Shown here one piece after another: positions 37,434 through 45,380 of a stretch of 64,000 bases of DNA. The first letter of the stretch is position 1, and each line of letters starts with the position of its first letter. The notes below the pieces were generated by a model, which saw nothing but the letters and a program-made list of their open reading frames with translations, did no database searches and had not been told where the DNA came from. Origin of the DNA: Bacteroidia bacterium (GTDB lineage Bacteria > Bacteroidota > Ignavibacteria > SZUA-365); NCBI GenBank assembly GCA_027493955.1, contig JAOSJT010000001.1:697131-761130 (forward strand). The letters run 5' to 3'. A program made the position numbers and the translations under genes.

Positions 37434-38408
37434 TCATGTGTGAAACAGGGTTGGCGCTTGCCGGTAATGACCGGTGGATGGGTCGATACCCGGCAGTTCG
37501 TGAACGGGTGCATCGGAATACACCAGGTACAGGATGATCGCCAGGACGCAGAGAGTCACCAGCACCGCGATGATGAGCAGTCCACGGCTGGTCTTTTTCT
37601 CCGGGGGATGAAACAGTTGATCGCGGTTTTTATAAAAACTGTCACCGTCGGAAAAATCCTGATGTTCTGTTTCTTCCGCAAGAACAATATTCGGTACCTC
37701 TGAAACGGCTGCGACGTCTGCGGCCGCTTCCACGGCCTGATGCTGCTTCCCGCCATCGCTCACAGGAACGGTGTCGTGTACGGATGCTGCTTCGTATGCG
37801 AAGCTGCGCGGCTGCTCCGAAGCGCTGCCGTCCGGCCAGTCCGACGGAGTGGCGTAATGGACCGCGTCCTCGCTCTCATCGTCGTATTGCTCGTACGATG
37901 CATCCGAAAAAAATGCCGAATCCTCGTCTTCTCCTGCCTCATCCCGTTCGGCGTACGCCACCTCTTCCGAGGGAGATGGCAGCGGCAACTCCGTTTCGTC
38001 TGCCTCTTCGGCAGCAGAATCGTCGAACGCATCAATTCTGTCGCCGTACCTCCGCAACGAAACCGTCGGCTGTGGTGTCAGGACTTCGGTCACGATTTCC
38101 GCCACATCTACCGGAGTGGTGTTCGTCGTGTGCACCTGGGTGACTGCATGCAACGGTACGACGAAATCCTCTCTGCGCATTCTGACCGTTGTCCCGGTTT
38201 GCCGCGGCAACGGGGAATAATAGCGAATCTGTCCGGATGAGTTGTCCCGGATGTACTCGAAACTGCCCAAGCCCCCCAGGTCCACCACTTCACCTGCACG
38301 AATAAGCGTTTTCGCCGTATCGAAGTAAGCGTGGAGGAAGACGCGAATACTGTGCGCGGGTACCTCCAGGCGTTCGGAAAGCGCCGTCACGAGCTGCTCA
38401 CGATCCAT
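37434..38408 (-). CDS. HU-like domain protein with acidic linker and membrane anchor
   Basis: 324 residues. N-terminal ~90 residues have the HU/IHF fold pattern: 'MDREQLVTALSERLEVPAHSI', then 'VVDLGGLGSFEYI' at the position of the HU 'v.l.gfG.F' turn, and a short arm region. Residues ~120-265 are acidic and probably unstructured. A single membrane helix lies at ~277-297 ('LLIIAVLVTLCVLAIILYLVY'), leaving ~27 residues outside. This puts the HU domain in the cytoplasm, fixed to the inner membrane. Family analogues in Bacteroidota are HU proteins fused to SPOR domains, but no SPOR domain is present here. The gene overlaps the small HU gene by 11 bp and precedes exbB. The role is unknown; linking nucleoid and envelope is a guess. 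Confidence 0.78.
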   Translation of the reverse strand: MDREQLVTALSERLEVPAHSIRVFLHAYFDTAKTLIRAGEVVDLGGLGSFEYIRDNSSGQIRYYSPLPRQTGTTVRMRREDFVVPLHAVTQVHTTNTTPVDVAEIVTEVLTPQPTVSLRRYGDRIDAFDDSAAEEADETELPLPSPSEEVAYAERDEAGEDEDSAFFSDASYEQYDDESEDAVHYATPSDWPDGSASEQPRSFAYEAASVHDTVPVSDGGKQHQAVEAAADVAAVSEVPNIVLAEETEHQDFSDGDSFYKNRDQLFHPPEKKTSRGLLIIAVLVTLCVLAIILYLVYSDAPVHELPGIDPSTGHYRQAPTLFHT

Positions 38409-38631
38409 GGCGTTCCTCCGGCGTATCGGGGAGCAGGGATGTGTGCGGGACGAAACTGCGAATGCCCGCCTCTGTCTTCAGGGTGCCAAGCGTCATCAGT
38501 TCGACGTCTTCACCTTGTCGCAGCATTTCCTCCACCAACACGTCCAGGCCGGCGGTGAAGCGTATCATCTCGTCCGGACTGATGGGCAGCCGTCCTGCGA
38601 GTCGCACTATGATATCAGCGGATCGTGACAT
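38398..38631 (-). CDS. Small HU-like domain protein
   Basis: 77 residues from the ATG at 38631, immediately after the stop of the barrel gene (1 bp gap). A longer upstream frame exists but lies wholly inside that gene. The sequence 'SADIIVRLAGRLPISPDEM', 'FTAGLDVLVEEMLRQGEDVELMTLGTLKTEAGI' region follows the HU helix-helix-beta pattern with 'VELMTLGTLKTE' at the conserved turn; it lacks the long DNA-binding arm. It may pair with the membrane-anchored HU protein encoded next, since HU proteins are dimers. Confidence 0.65.
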   Translation of the reverse strand: MSRSADIIVRLAGRLPISPDEMIRFTAGLDVLVEEMLRQGEDVELMTLGTLKTEAGIRSFVPHTSLLPDTPEERHGS

Positions 38632-38632
38632 G

Positions 38633-40351
38633 TCAGAACCGAACGATGATTCCGCCGATGACGAACAACGGACGCTCCTGGTATCCGCGCCAGCGCTGAT
38701 AGTCATTGTCGAGAAGATTGGAGGCCTGCAAAAATACCCCGACACTGTCGAACAGACGATACTCCGCACCGAAGCCCAACAGCATCGAAGCGGGGACATC
38801 ACCCTCTTGTGTGAATTGGCTCCCTACGAGCTGCGCCGTCGCTTCGACGTTGAGCCCGAAAGGGAAGACATGCGAAAGCAGGGTCCGTAACTCGAGTGAG
38901 GGCAGGTAAGGGATGGAAGCATCGAGTTCGTCGTCATGCGAACTCCGTACAGCCGCGTCCACCTGAATACGCGTCCGTTTGTTGAAACGGTGATGCAGCT
39001 CGAGGTGCAAAGCGAAAATCGAGGACGACGCACCGTAGCGGAGTTGCCATTGCTGTCGCACGGGATCGTCCAACAGATCGAAACGCGGCCAGGACGATGT
39101 GGAGAGATACTCCGCGTAGAGGCGACCGGATGTGGAACGACGATCGTCGAACGCCACCCCGGTACTGAAGCGGAGCGGAATATCCGTATGGCGTACATCG
39201 GATGCCAGCATGAGGAACGGATTGATGCGGCGCATCCCATCGAAGGTGGTCTCCCGCACTTCCGGCTCGAAGGCGAACCAGCTCACGTAATCGTCGTGCA
39301 GCCGCAACGACAGTCGCGCTTCGGGGTAAAGACGCATACTGACAGCCTCTTCACTTCCGCGGAAGAGGTACAGATCGAGTCCTGCATCGAGCCAAAGAGC
39401 ATCCGTAATGCTATGTCTGCCCTCGGCGCCGATTCTGTTGTAGAATGGCGCCGATGCCTCCTTGTCCTTTGGCTTGACATCGCCGAAATGAAACTCTCCG
39501 CGCGTCACAACGGGAATACCGAAGATGCCATGCCGTGTGTGTATGTCGATGCCGGCGCGGAGTTCGGCCTGATCCCAGGTCTCGATGGGGAGCGAGTCGC
39601 GCAGCGAGAGGTGCTCGCGCAAAGTCGTGGAAGCGAAAAACGCCGAGACGTCATGATCGAAGACGGGATTCTTTCTGGAGATCAGGCTGCCACGAAAATG
39701 CATATGGTCCGCGTCGCGCTGAAAATCGAGCAGCGGCAGACTCTGTTGCAGCTTGTCCGCATAGAGTCCGTAGGACGTCCCCTCGTAGCGGAAATCGCCC
39801 TCGATGCGCGAAGAAGCGAAAAAGGGCAGGGAGGTTTTCGGAAGCCAGGTGCCCGCGTTGGCGTGCACATGTCCCTGTTCGTAATCCGCCAGTCGGACGT
39901 GGCCGCGACTTTTTTCCCAGCTCCCGTCAATGGCGACATCGGCATCGGAAAAGCGGTTCGCGTACCAGGCCTGTACGGACGGTGTTTCGAAGCTGCCGTA
40001 GCCGGCCTTGACGCTGAGCACGTTCTGTATGCCTTTCGGCGAAACAAGCGCAAGCGGAAGGCGCGTCGGATGTGTGCTCATGAAGCGCTGCTCACGCTCG
40101 CCGCGTCCGGCGCGGGCAAGCAGACCCCGCTCGTCCGGATCACCTATTACGCCCTTTCTGTCGTCGGTGAAGCTGGCCACGTCGCTCCCGGTTATGACAT
40201 ACTCCGGCAAGTTCAGCGCGGGGAGGGCGTCCCCTGGACGTCGGGTTTCGGGTTTGAAGTCCTTTGGGGGCGGCAAGGGCTTATCCTGGGCGAACAGCAG
40301 CGCACCGGTAAAAAACAATGAAAGCAGTGTTGCGGTCAGAAAGCGCCTCAT
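38633..40351 (-). CDS. Outer-membrane beta-barrel, TonB-dependent-receptor-like, without clear plug
   Basis: 572 residues with signal peptide 'FLTATLLSLFFTGALLFAQ'. After a proline-rich start it has 'LPEYVITGSDVASF', reminiscent of a TonB-box/plug entry, but no full plug domain is evident. The remainder is amphipathic strands, with 'LRYGASSSIFALHLELHHRF' and a C-terminal 'GVFLQASNLLDNDYQRW' and 'PLFVIGGIIVRF', the typical last strands of TonB-dependent receptors. It shares a 4-bp overlap with the TPR gene before it, and ExbBD/TonB genes follow in the operon. The cargo is unknown. Confidence 0.8.
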   Translation of the reverse strand: MRRFLTATLLSLFFTGALLFAQDKPLPPPKDFKPETRRPGDALPALNLPEYVITGSDVASFTDDRKGVIGDPDERGLLARAGRGEREQRFMSTHPTRLPLALVSPKGIQNVLSVKAGYGSFETPSVQAWYANRFSDADVAIDGSWEKSRGHVRLADYEQGHVHANAGTWLPKTSLPFFASSRIEGDFRYEGTSYGLYADKLQQSLPLLDFQRDADHMHFRGSLISRKNPVFDHDVSAFFASTTLREHLSLRDSLPIETWDQAELRAGIDIHTRHGIFGIPVVTRGEFHFGDVKPKDKEASAPFYNRIGAEGRHSITDALWLDAGLDLYLFRGSEEAVSMRLYPEARLSLRLHDDYVSWFAFEPEVRETTFDGMRRINPFLMLASDVRHTDIPLRFSTGVAFDDRRSTSGRLYAEYLSTSSWPRFDLLDDPVRQQWQLRYGASSSIFALHLELHHRFNKRTRIQVDAAVRSSHDDELDASIPYLPSLELRTLLSHVFPFGLNVEATAQLVGSQFTQEGDVPASMLLGFGAEYRLFDSVGVFLQASNLLDNDYQRWRGYQERPLFVIGGIIVRF

Positions 40352-43344
40352 CGCAACGTCTCCAGTTTTCTTGCGGCGGTACGGGCTTCGTCGCTGCCCG
40401 CGAATTCCGCGGTGATGCGCTCGTAGACGCTGCGGGCTTGCGCGTTTTTCCCAAGTTCCTCGTGCAGCATGCCGAGGCGCAGCAACGCACGTGCAGTCCA
40501 GGGCATGGCATCCGGAAATACATAGCCTACGCGCAGCAGAGCTTCTTCCGCCTGTTCGGGGCGCGCAGCTCCTGCCAGGAGTTCGCCTTTGCGGTACTGC
40601 GCTTCCGCGGCCACTGCGTCGCTTCTGCTTGCAGCCACGGCATCCAGCGCCGCCACGGCCTTGTCCAGTGATCCCTCTTCGGCGTCAAGCAGTGCGAGTT
40701 CGATTTCGGAGAGGACGGCGAATTTTTCGCCCGGCTGCGCGGCCTTCGCCGCGGAAAAGTCGGAGCGGGCCTCGACGAATTTTTTCTCGCTGCGGAAACT
40801 CAAGCCGCGCCGGTACAGCGCCCGGGCCTTGTGCGCTCTGCCGCGGGGGTGGGCGAGAATCTCCTCGCAATGCTGCATCGCCGTGCTTCTGTCCTGTAGT
40901 TGCATTGCGGTCTCGGTCAGCTCGAACAACGCTTCCACCGCCTGCTCGCTGGAGCGGTCGATGGCATAGCCCTCTCTGAGTGTCTTTCGCGCTTCCTCCA
41001 GATCTCCGTTTTCGCGATAGACGCGACCGAGCAGGACGTGTGCCTCCTGTCTGTGCGCTCCGTTGGGATATGCCGCGATAAAGCGCTGCAGCAGGGGAAT
41101 CGCCTTTGCCGCGTCGGGTTGTGCCGCAGCGGACCGTACCTCCGCGAACTCCACATTCTCCGCGCCGCTGCCGCTGGGATGGGCGCCGAGCCAATCCGCT
41201 TTGACGCGATCAGCGGCATCGTTCTGTCCGCGCATGCGCAGCGTCTGTGCAAGTCCGTCCAGCGCGTCGCTGACAATGGGCGAGTCGGGATGCTCATCGA
41301 GGACGCGCCGATAGGCCGCCTCCGCATTTGCGTAATCGCCTTTGTTGTAATGGCAGTCGGCTATCGTGTATTTGGTCTGCGCCAGTAACGGGCTCGCGGG
41401 CCAGGTGCTGATGAGCTTATGGAATTCGGTGAGAGCCACATCGTAATCGCGGCTCTGGAAATACATCCAGGCGAGGCTGAACTGCGCCTTGTCCGCGTAT
41501 TCGGAATCCGCATACCGCGCCAGCATGCCTCTCAGGGTGGAAATGGCGCTGGGCGTGTTTCCGAGTCGATGCTCGCAGGATGCGAGCTGCAATAGCGCGT
41601 ATGCGGTCAGGGGATTCGCCGGATACATGCGCGACGTGTACCTGTAGGTTTTCGCGGCGTCTTCAAAGCGCTTGAGCGCGTATTGTGCATCCCCAAGACG
41701 CACGTTGGCGTCCACATCGTGTTTTCCCGCGCGGAATTCTGTTGTGAGCCGCTGGAAGGTGGGCACGGCGGCGGCGAAATTCTGCATTCGGAACTGTGTC
41801 CACCCCAGCCCGTACAGCGCGTCCTGCGTTATCGCGGAATCCCTAGTGCTCTCGAGGGCTTGCATGTACGCCGCTTCGGCCGCCTCGAACTCCTCCGTTT
41901 TGAAATGCGACTCCGCCAGCCAGGTGAGACCCTCCGCCCGATATGCGTGGTCGGGATAGCGTTGCGTGAAATTCTTGAGCACGATAACGGCGGCGGGATA
42001 GCGCGCTGCCTTGTGAAGACTGAAGCCCTGCCGGAACAACGCTTTCGCGACGATGTCAGGATTGGCGTCGGCAATGCTCGCGGCCGAACCGAAGGCCTCG
42101 GCGGCTTCGGAGGCCTGACCCTGTTTCAGGCGTGTTTCGCCCAGCATGTACCAGCTGTCGGACAAGACATCGCTTTGCGGAAAGCCGGTAGCGACCGTGG
42201 AGAAATGCGTCATGGCCCGATCGTAGAGTTTCTCGTTGTAGGCGGCCATTCCGAGTTCGAAATGCGCATTGTCCGTGTAGGCGCCATCGGATTTTCTCGC
42301 AATGATGCCGTCAAATACCATCCTTGCGGCATCGAGCTGTCCATTCAACCGAAGGGCCACTCCCTTGCGAAATGCGGCTGCTTCGGCGATTTCACCGTCC
42401 TTCTGCGAAAGCGCATCGAAGGTGGAGACGGCATCGGAATATTTCTGCTGTTCGATCTGTGTCCAGCCAAGGGCGTACTGCACCTGCTTAGCGCGAGCGT
42501 TGCCGGGGTACGCCTGCAGGAACGACTGGTACAACGATTCCGCTTCGGCATGACGCCCCAATTTGTACTGAGATTCCGCGCGGAGAAACAGCCGCTCGGC
42601 CGCATTGTCCGGATCAGGGCTGTCTGTCAGACTCTCCAGCCAGGCCAGCGATTGCTCGAACTCCTTGCGTTGAAAGAGACAGGCACCCTTTCGCGTGAAG
42701 ACACTGGATCGCAGCGCGCTTTCGGGAAAGAGGTTCAGAAATTCCTCGTATACGGCCAGCGCCTCATCATGGCGCTCCTGCTTTTCGCGCACGAATCCGG
42801 TCGAAAAAAACGCGTAATCGCGAATCCTGCCTTCGGGGTAATGTTCATAGGATATGCGGTAATATCGGAGCGCGTCTTCGTACTGTTCCATGCGAAATGC
42901 GGATTCACCCGCCCAATATGCGGATTCATGCGCAAGATTGCCGCGCGGCCAGCTGCGGACAACGGTGGAGAACTGCTCGAACGCCTTCTGGAAGTTTCCC
43001 TGCCGGTAGTATACCTCTCCTTCACGGAAACCGGCATCGTCCGCCAGCTTGCTGTCCGGATGATCCTTCTGAAAACGGGCGAAGGCCAGAGCCGCATCGC
43101 TGAGCGCGGCGCTTTGATACTGGCTCTCGGCAACGTAGTACTCCGCGTCCACGCGCAAATCGCTGGCGGGGAAATCGGCGACGAACTGACGGAATTTGAT
43201 CAGCGCCATGTGATAACTGCCGTCTTCGAACAGCCCGAGCGCAAAAGCGTAATCCTGTTGCTCGCGAAGCGACGCGGGTTGAGCCGAAACGGTGGTTATG
43301 GAAAGGAGGAAGAGAAAAAACAGTGGGACGAGTGGTCGTGCCAT
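40348..43344 (-). CDS. Large exported TPR protein
   Basis: 998 residues: signal peptide ('PLVPLFFLFLLSITTVSAQ') then about two dozen TPR/Sel1-like helical repeats along the whole length, for example 'YYVAESQYQSAALSDAALAF', 'YALGWTQIEQQKYSDAVSTF' and 'ARYPAAVIVLKNFTQRYPDH'. Many repeats are of the YbgF/BamD type. It is probably a periplasmic or outer-membrane-associated scaffold. It is the first gene of a seven-gene run with 1-35 bp gaps or overlaps that ends with TonB. A long TPR next to a barrel and a Ton system suggests envelope assembly or transport, but the exact job cannot be read. Confidence 0.85.
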   Translation of the reverse strand: MARPLVPLFFLFLLSITTVSAQPASLREQQDYAFALGLFEDGSYHMALIKFRQFVADFPASDLRVDAEYYVAESQYQSAALSDAALAFARFQKDHPDSKLADDAGFREGEVYYRQGNFQKAFEQFSTVVRSWPRGNLAHESAYWAGESAFRMEQYEDALRYYRISYEHYPEGRIRDYAFFSTGFVREKQERHDEALAVYEEFLNLFPESALRSSVFTRKGACLFQRKEFEQSLAWLESLTDSPDPDNAAERLFLRAESQYKLGRHAEAESLYQSFLQAYPGNARAKQVQYALGWTQIEQQKYSDAVSTFDALSQKDGEIAEAAAFRKGVALRLNGQLDAARMVFDGIIARKSDGAYTDNAHFELGMAAYNEKLYDRAMTHFSTVATGFPQSDVLSDSWYMLGETRLKQGQASEAAEAFGSAASIADANPDIVAKALFRQGFSLHKAARYPAAVIVLKNFTQRYPDHAYRAEGLTWLAESHFKTEEFEAAEAAYMQALESTRDSAITQDALYGLGWTQFRMQNFAAAVPTFQRLTTEFRAGKHDVDANVRLGDAQYALKRFEDAAKTYRYTSRMYPANPLTAYALLQLASCEHRLGNTPSAISTLRGMLARYADSEYADKAQFSLAWMYFQSRDYDVALTEFHKLISTWPASPLLAQTKYTIADCHYNKGDYANAEAAYRRVLDEHPDSPIVSDALDGLAQTLRMRGQNDAADRVKADWLGAHPSGSGAENVEFAEVRSAAAQPDAAKAIPLLQRFIAAYPNGAHRQEAHVLLGRVYRENGDLEEARKTLREGYAIDRSSEQAVEALFELTETAMQLQDRSTAMQHCEEILAHPRGRAHKARALYRRGLSFRSEKKFVEARSDFSAAKAAQPGEKFAVLSEIELALLDAEEGSLDKAVAALDAVAASRSDAVAAEAQYRKGELLAGAARPEQAEEALLRVGYVFPDAMPWTARALLRLGMLHEELGKNAQARSVYERITAEFAGSDEARTAARKLETLR

Positions 43345-43379
43345 GACAGGCTCATTTGTGAGCGAAACGGGGCGACTTA

Positions 43380-43404
43380 AAGTGATACTATAGATGGATC
43401 ACTT
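43380..43404. promoter_or_regulatory. Possible operator palindrome in a divergent promoter region
   Basis: AAGTGAT / ATCACTT arms of 7 bp separated by 11 bp, in an AT-rich stretch ~35 bp before the TPR gene start and ~290 bp before the MoxR gene. The rest of the 352-bp gap (43345-43696) holds no gene and presumably both promoters. This is inferred from position and symmetry only. Confidence 0.35.
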
Positions 43405-43696
43405 AACTATGACAAATTATCTATATATCTGCCACGTGTCAAGGGAGTTCGGCATTTGTGGGCTTTTCTTTCCATTCAAGGATTTCCGTGCTCCCGATCT
43501 GCCAAGGAGGAGTCGCGTGGCTGAGCTCAGCCGTCTGCAACCAGGAGCCACTCGCGTACGCACGCGATGCTTTTCGAACAACGCCATACTCGATTATCGC
43601 GCGGCGATTTCACTACCATGGAATGCGAACCATTTTGCGCAATCCGACCCGATATCGTAGCTTGTCAGCAACAGTATCACCCTGCACCGGAAGCCC

Positions 43697-45004
43697 ATGC
43701 CCCATACCCGCGCTCCCTTTCACCTCCAGGAAACGCTGGACCTTTTTCGTGAATCCATCGAGTTCGTCAACCGCCGCATCATCAACCGTACGGCGGTCAT
43801 CGACCAGATATTTTCGGCCCTGCTCATGCGGGAGCACGCCCTGGTGCAAAGCCGCACCGGCGCCGCGAAATCGTTGCTGGTGAATCAGATCTTCGCCACC
43901 TTCGAAGGCGCGGCTGTGTTCAAGGTGCAGGCCTCCAAGGAACAGCAGCCGGACACCTACTTCGGCGCGCTCGATATCGAGGAACTGAAAAAGGGACGAA
44001 TCGTCCATAATACCAGCAATTCCCTCGTCGAGAGTGAATTCGGTTTCATTGACGAGATATTCGATGCAAATGATTACACTCTTCGGGCTCTGCTCACCAC
44101 TCTCAACGAGAGAGCGCTGATTCTCGGCGCGCAGTACGTGCCGGCCAGGGTGCATACCGTCATCGCCGCCACGAACTATCTGCGCGTCAGCGAAATCACC
44201 GAAGCCTTGCTCGATCGCTTCATATTCAAGGCCCTGTTCATTCCCGCAAAGGAGCCCTACACGCAGTACCAGATCGCGCAGCGCTATCTCCTGCATCACG
44301 GACGTCCCACGGCGCCTCGGCGCCTCATCCCGTACGCCTCTCTCGATCGCACCAGTCTGATCATTCGCGGGGAGGATGCCGATCACAATATCCATATTCC
44401 GCTGCATGTGATTTTTTTCGCCAATTCCGTCGTGCGCTACTACGAGACGCAGCGGAACCGCCTCATCCGCGAACGTCCCCACGAACATCCGCACATGCAG
44501 GATTTCTATATCTCGCCGCGCACCTACACCCGAGCGATGGACATGCTTCGCGTGCTTGCATTTCTCCAGGGTCGCATGGAAGTCATCCCTGAAGATGTGT
44601 CCAAGCTCTGGTATCTCTATACTACTGTCGGTATGCGCGACGAGCAGGAGCTGTTCGAGAAATGCTATACCACCATATTCAAGCAATTGAGTTCCGCCCG
44701 CGCCTTCGAGCAAATTCAGAAACTGCTGGAGTTTCAGGAATTCATCGAGATACTGAAAGGCGACCGTAAATTGCTGACACAGCCGATCACGCAGATTGAA
44801 GGCACACCCATGCGGCGCACCCTGCGCGAATGGGCCCGCGACACCCTCGGCGTCAGCGACGCCACCGTCGAACACAACAGGCGTCTCCTCGAATCGTATC
44901 ACAAAGCGCTCGAACCCGTCACGGAAGAAATCGCGGAGTTCAAGAAGCGACAGGAGCGCGACATTATCGAGTTGTTCACGCCCACTCCGCACATCTGGAC
45001 CTGA
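43697..45004 (+). CDS. MoxR-like AAA+ ATPase
   Basis: 435 residues. AAA+ core in the first ~250: Walker A 'VQSRTGAAKSLL' (Lys58; Ser in place of the usual first Gly), Walker B 'FGFIDEIFDAN' (Asp119-Glu120), sensor-1 'HTVIAATNYL', arginine-finger region 'LLDRFIFKALF'. The C-terminal helical part resembles RavA/CoxD-type lids. MoxR ATPases act as chaperones that insert cofactors or remodel complexes and normally pair with a VWA protein; the VWA gene at 45381 on the same strand is the obvious partner, although 376 bp separate them. No signal peptide; cytoplasmic. Confidence 0.88.
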   Translation: MPHTRAPFHLQETLDLFRESIEFVNRRIINRTAVIDQIFSALLMREHALVQSRTGAAKSLLVNQIFATFEGAAVFKVQASKEQQPDTYFGALDIEELKKGRIVHNTSNSLVESEFGFIDEIFDANDYTLRALLTTLNERALILGAQYVPARVHTVIAATNYLRVSEITEALLDRFIFKALFIPAKEPYTQYQIAQRYLLHHGRPTAPRRLIPYASLDRTSLIIRGEDADHNIHIPLHVIFFANSVVRYYETQRNRLIRERPHEHPHMQDFYISPRTYTRAMDMLRVLAFLQGRMEVIPEDVSKLWYLYTTVGMRDEQELFEKCYTTIFKQLSSARAFEQIQKLLEFQEFIEILKGDRKLLTQPITQIEGTPMRRTLREWARDTLGVSDATVEHNRRLLESYHKALEPVTEEIAEFKKRQERDIIELFTPTPHIWT

Positions 45005-45010
45005 CGCGTT

Positions 45011-45374
45011 ACGATTGACGATTGTCGATTGATCCGCCTTTAACGGAACGATGTAGCCGCTTCCGGCGGAAGACGTGAAAAGGTAAAGAGAGTAAAGGGG
45101 AGGAAGTGAAGAGTGAAGAGTGAAGAGTGAAGAGCGAAGAGTGAAGAGCGAAGAGTGAAGAGCGAAGAGTGAAGAGTGAAGAGTGAAGACCCTAAATCGT
45201 CCCGCCTTCGCTCGTATTTTATGACGTCGGTACTATGTACCGATGATGCTTCGGCGGGCAGGCAATCGTGAACGCAGAATTCGCAGAAAAAACAGAACAC
45301 GCAGAAAAGACAGCAACGATGGATGAGCAGTCCCTGTAAATGCGCAAATCCAAAATCGTAAATCGTAAATCGTA
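45011..45374. repeat. Three different heptanucleotide arrays in one intergenic gap
   Basis: The 376-bp gap 45005-45380 contains ACGATTG x3 (45011-45031, third unit TCGATTG), GAAGAGT/GAAGAGC x11 (45108-45184, with a partial unit to ~45188), and AATCGTA x3 (45354-45374). The last array ends only 6 bp before the VWA start codon, where a ribosome site would be expected. Between ~45190 and 45350 there is loosely repetitive GCAGAA-rich sequence and no gene. Confidence 0.9.
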
Positions 45375-45380
45375 CATCTC

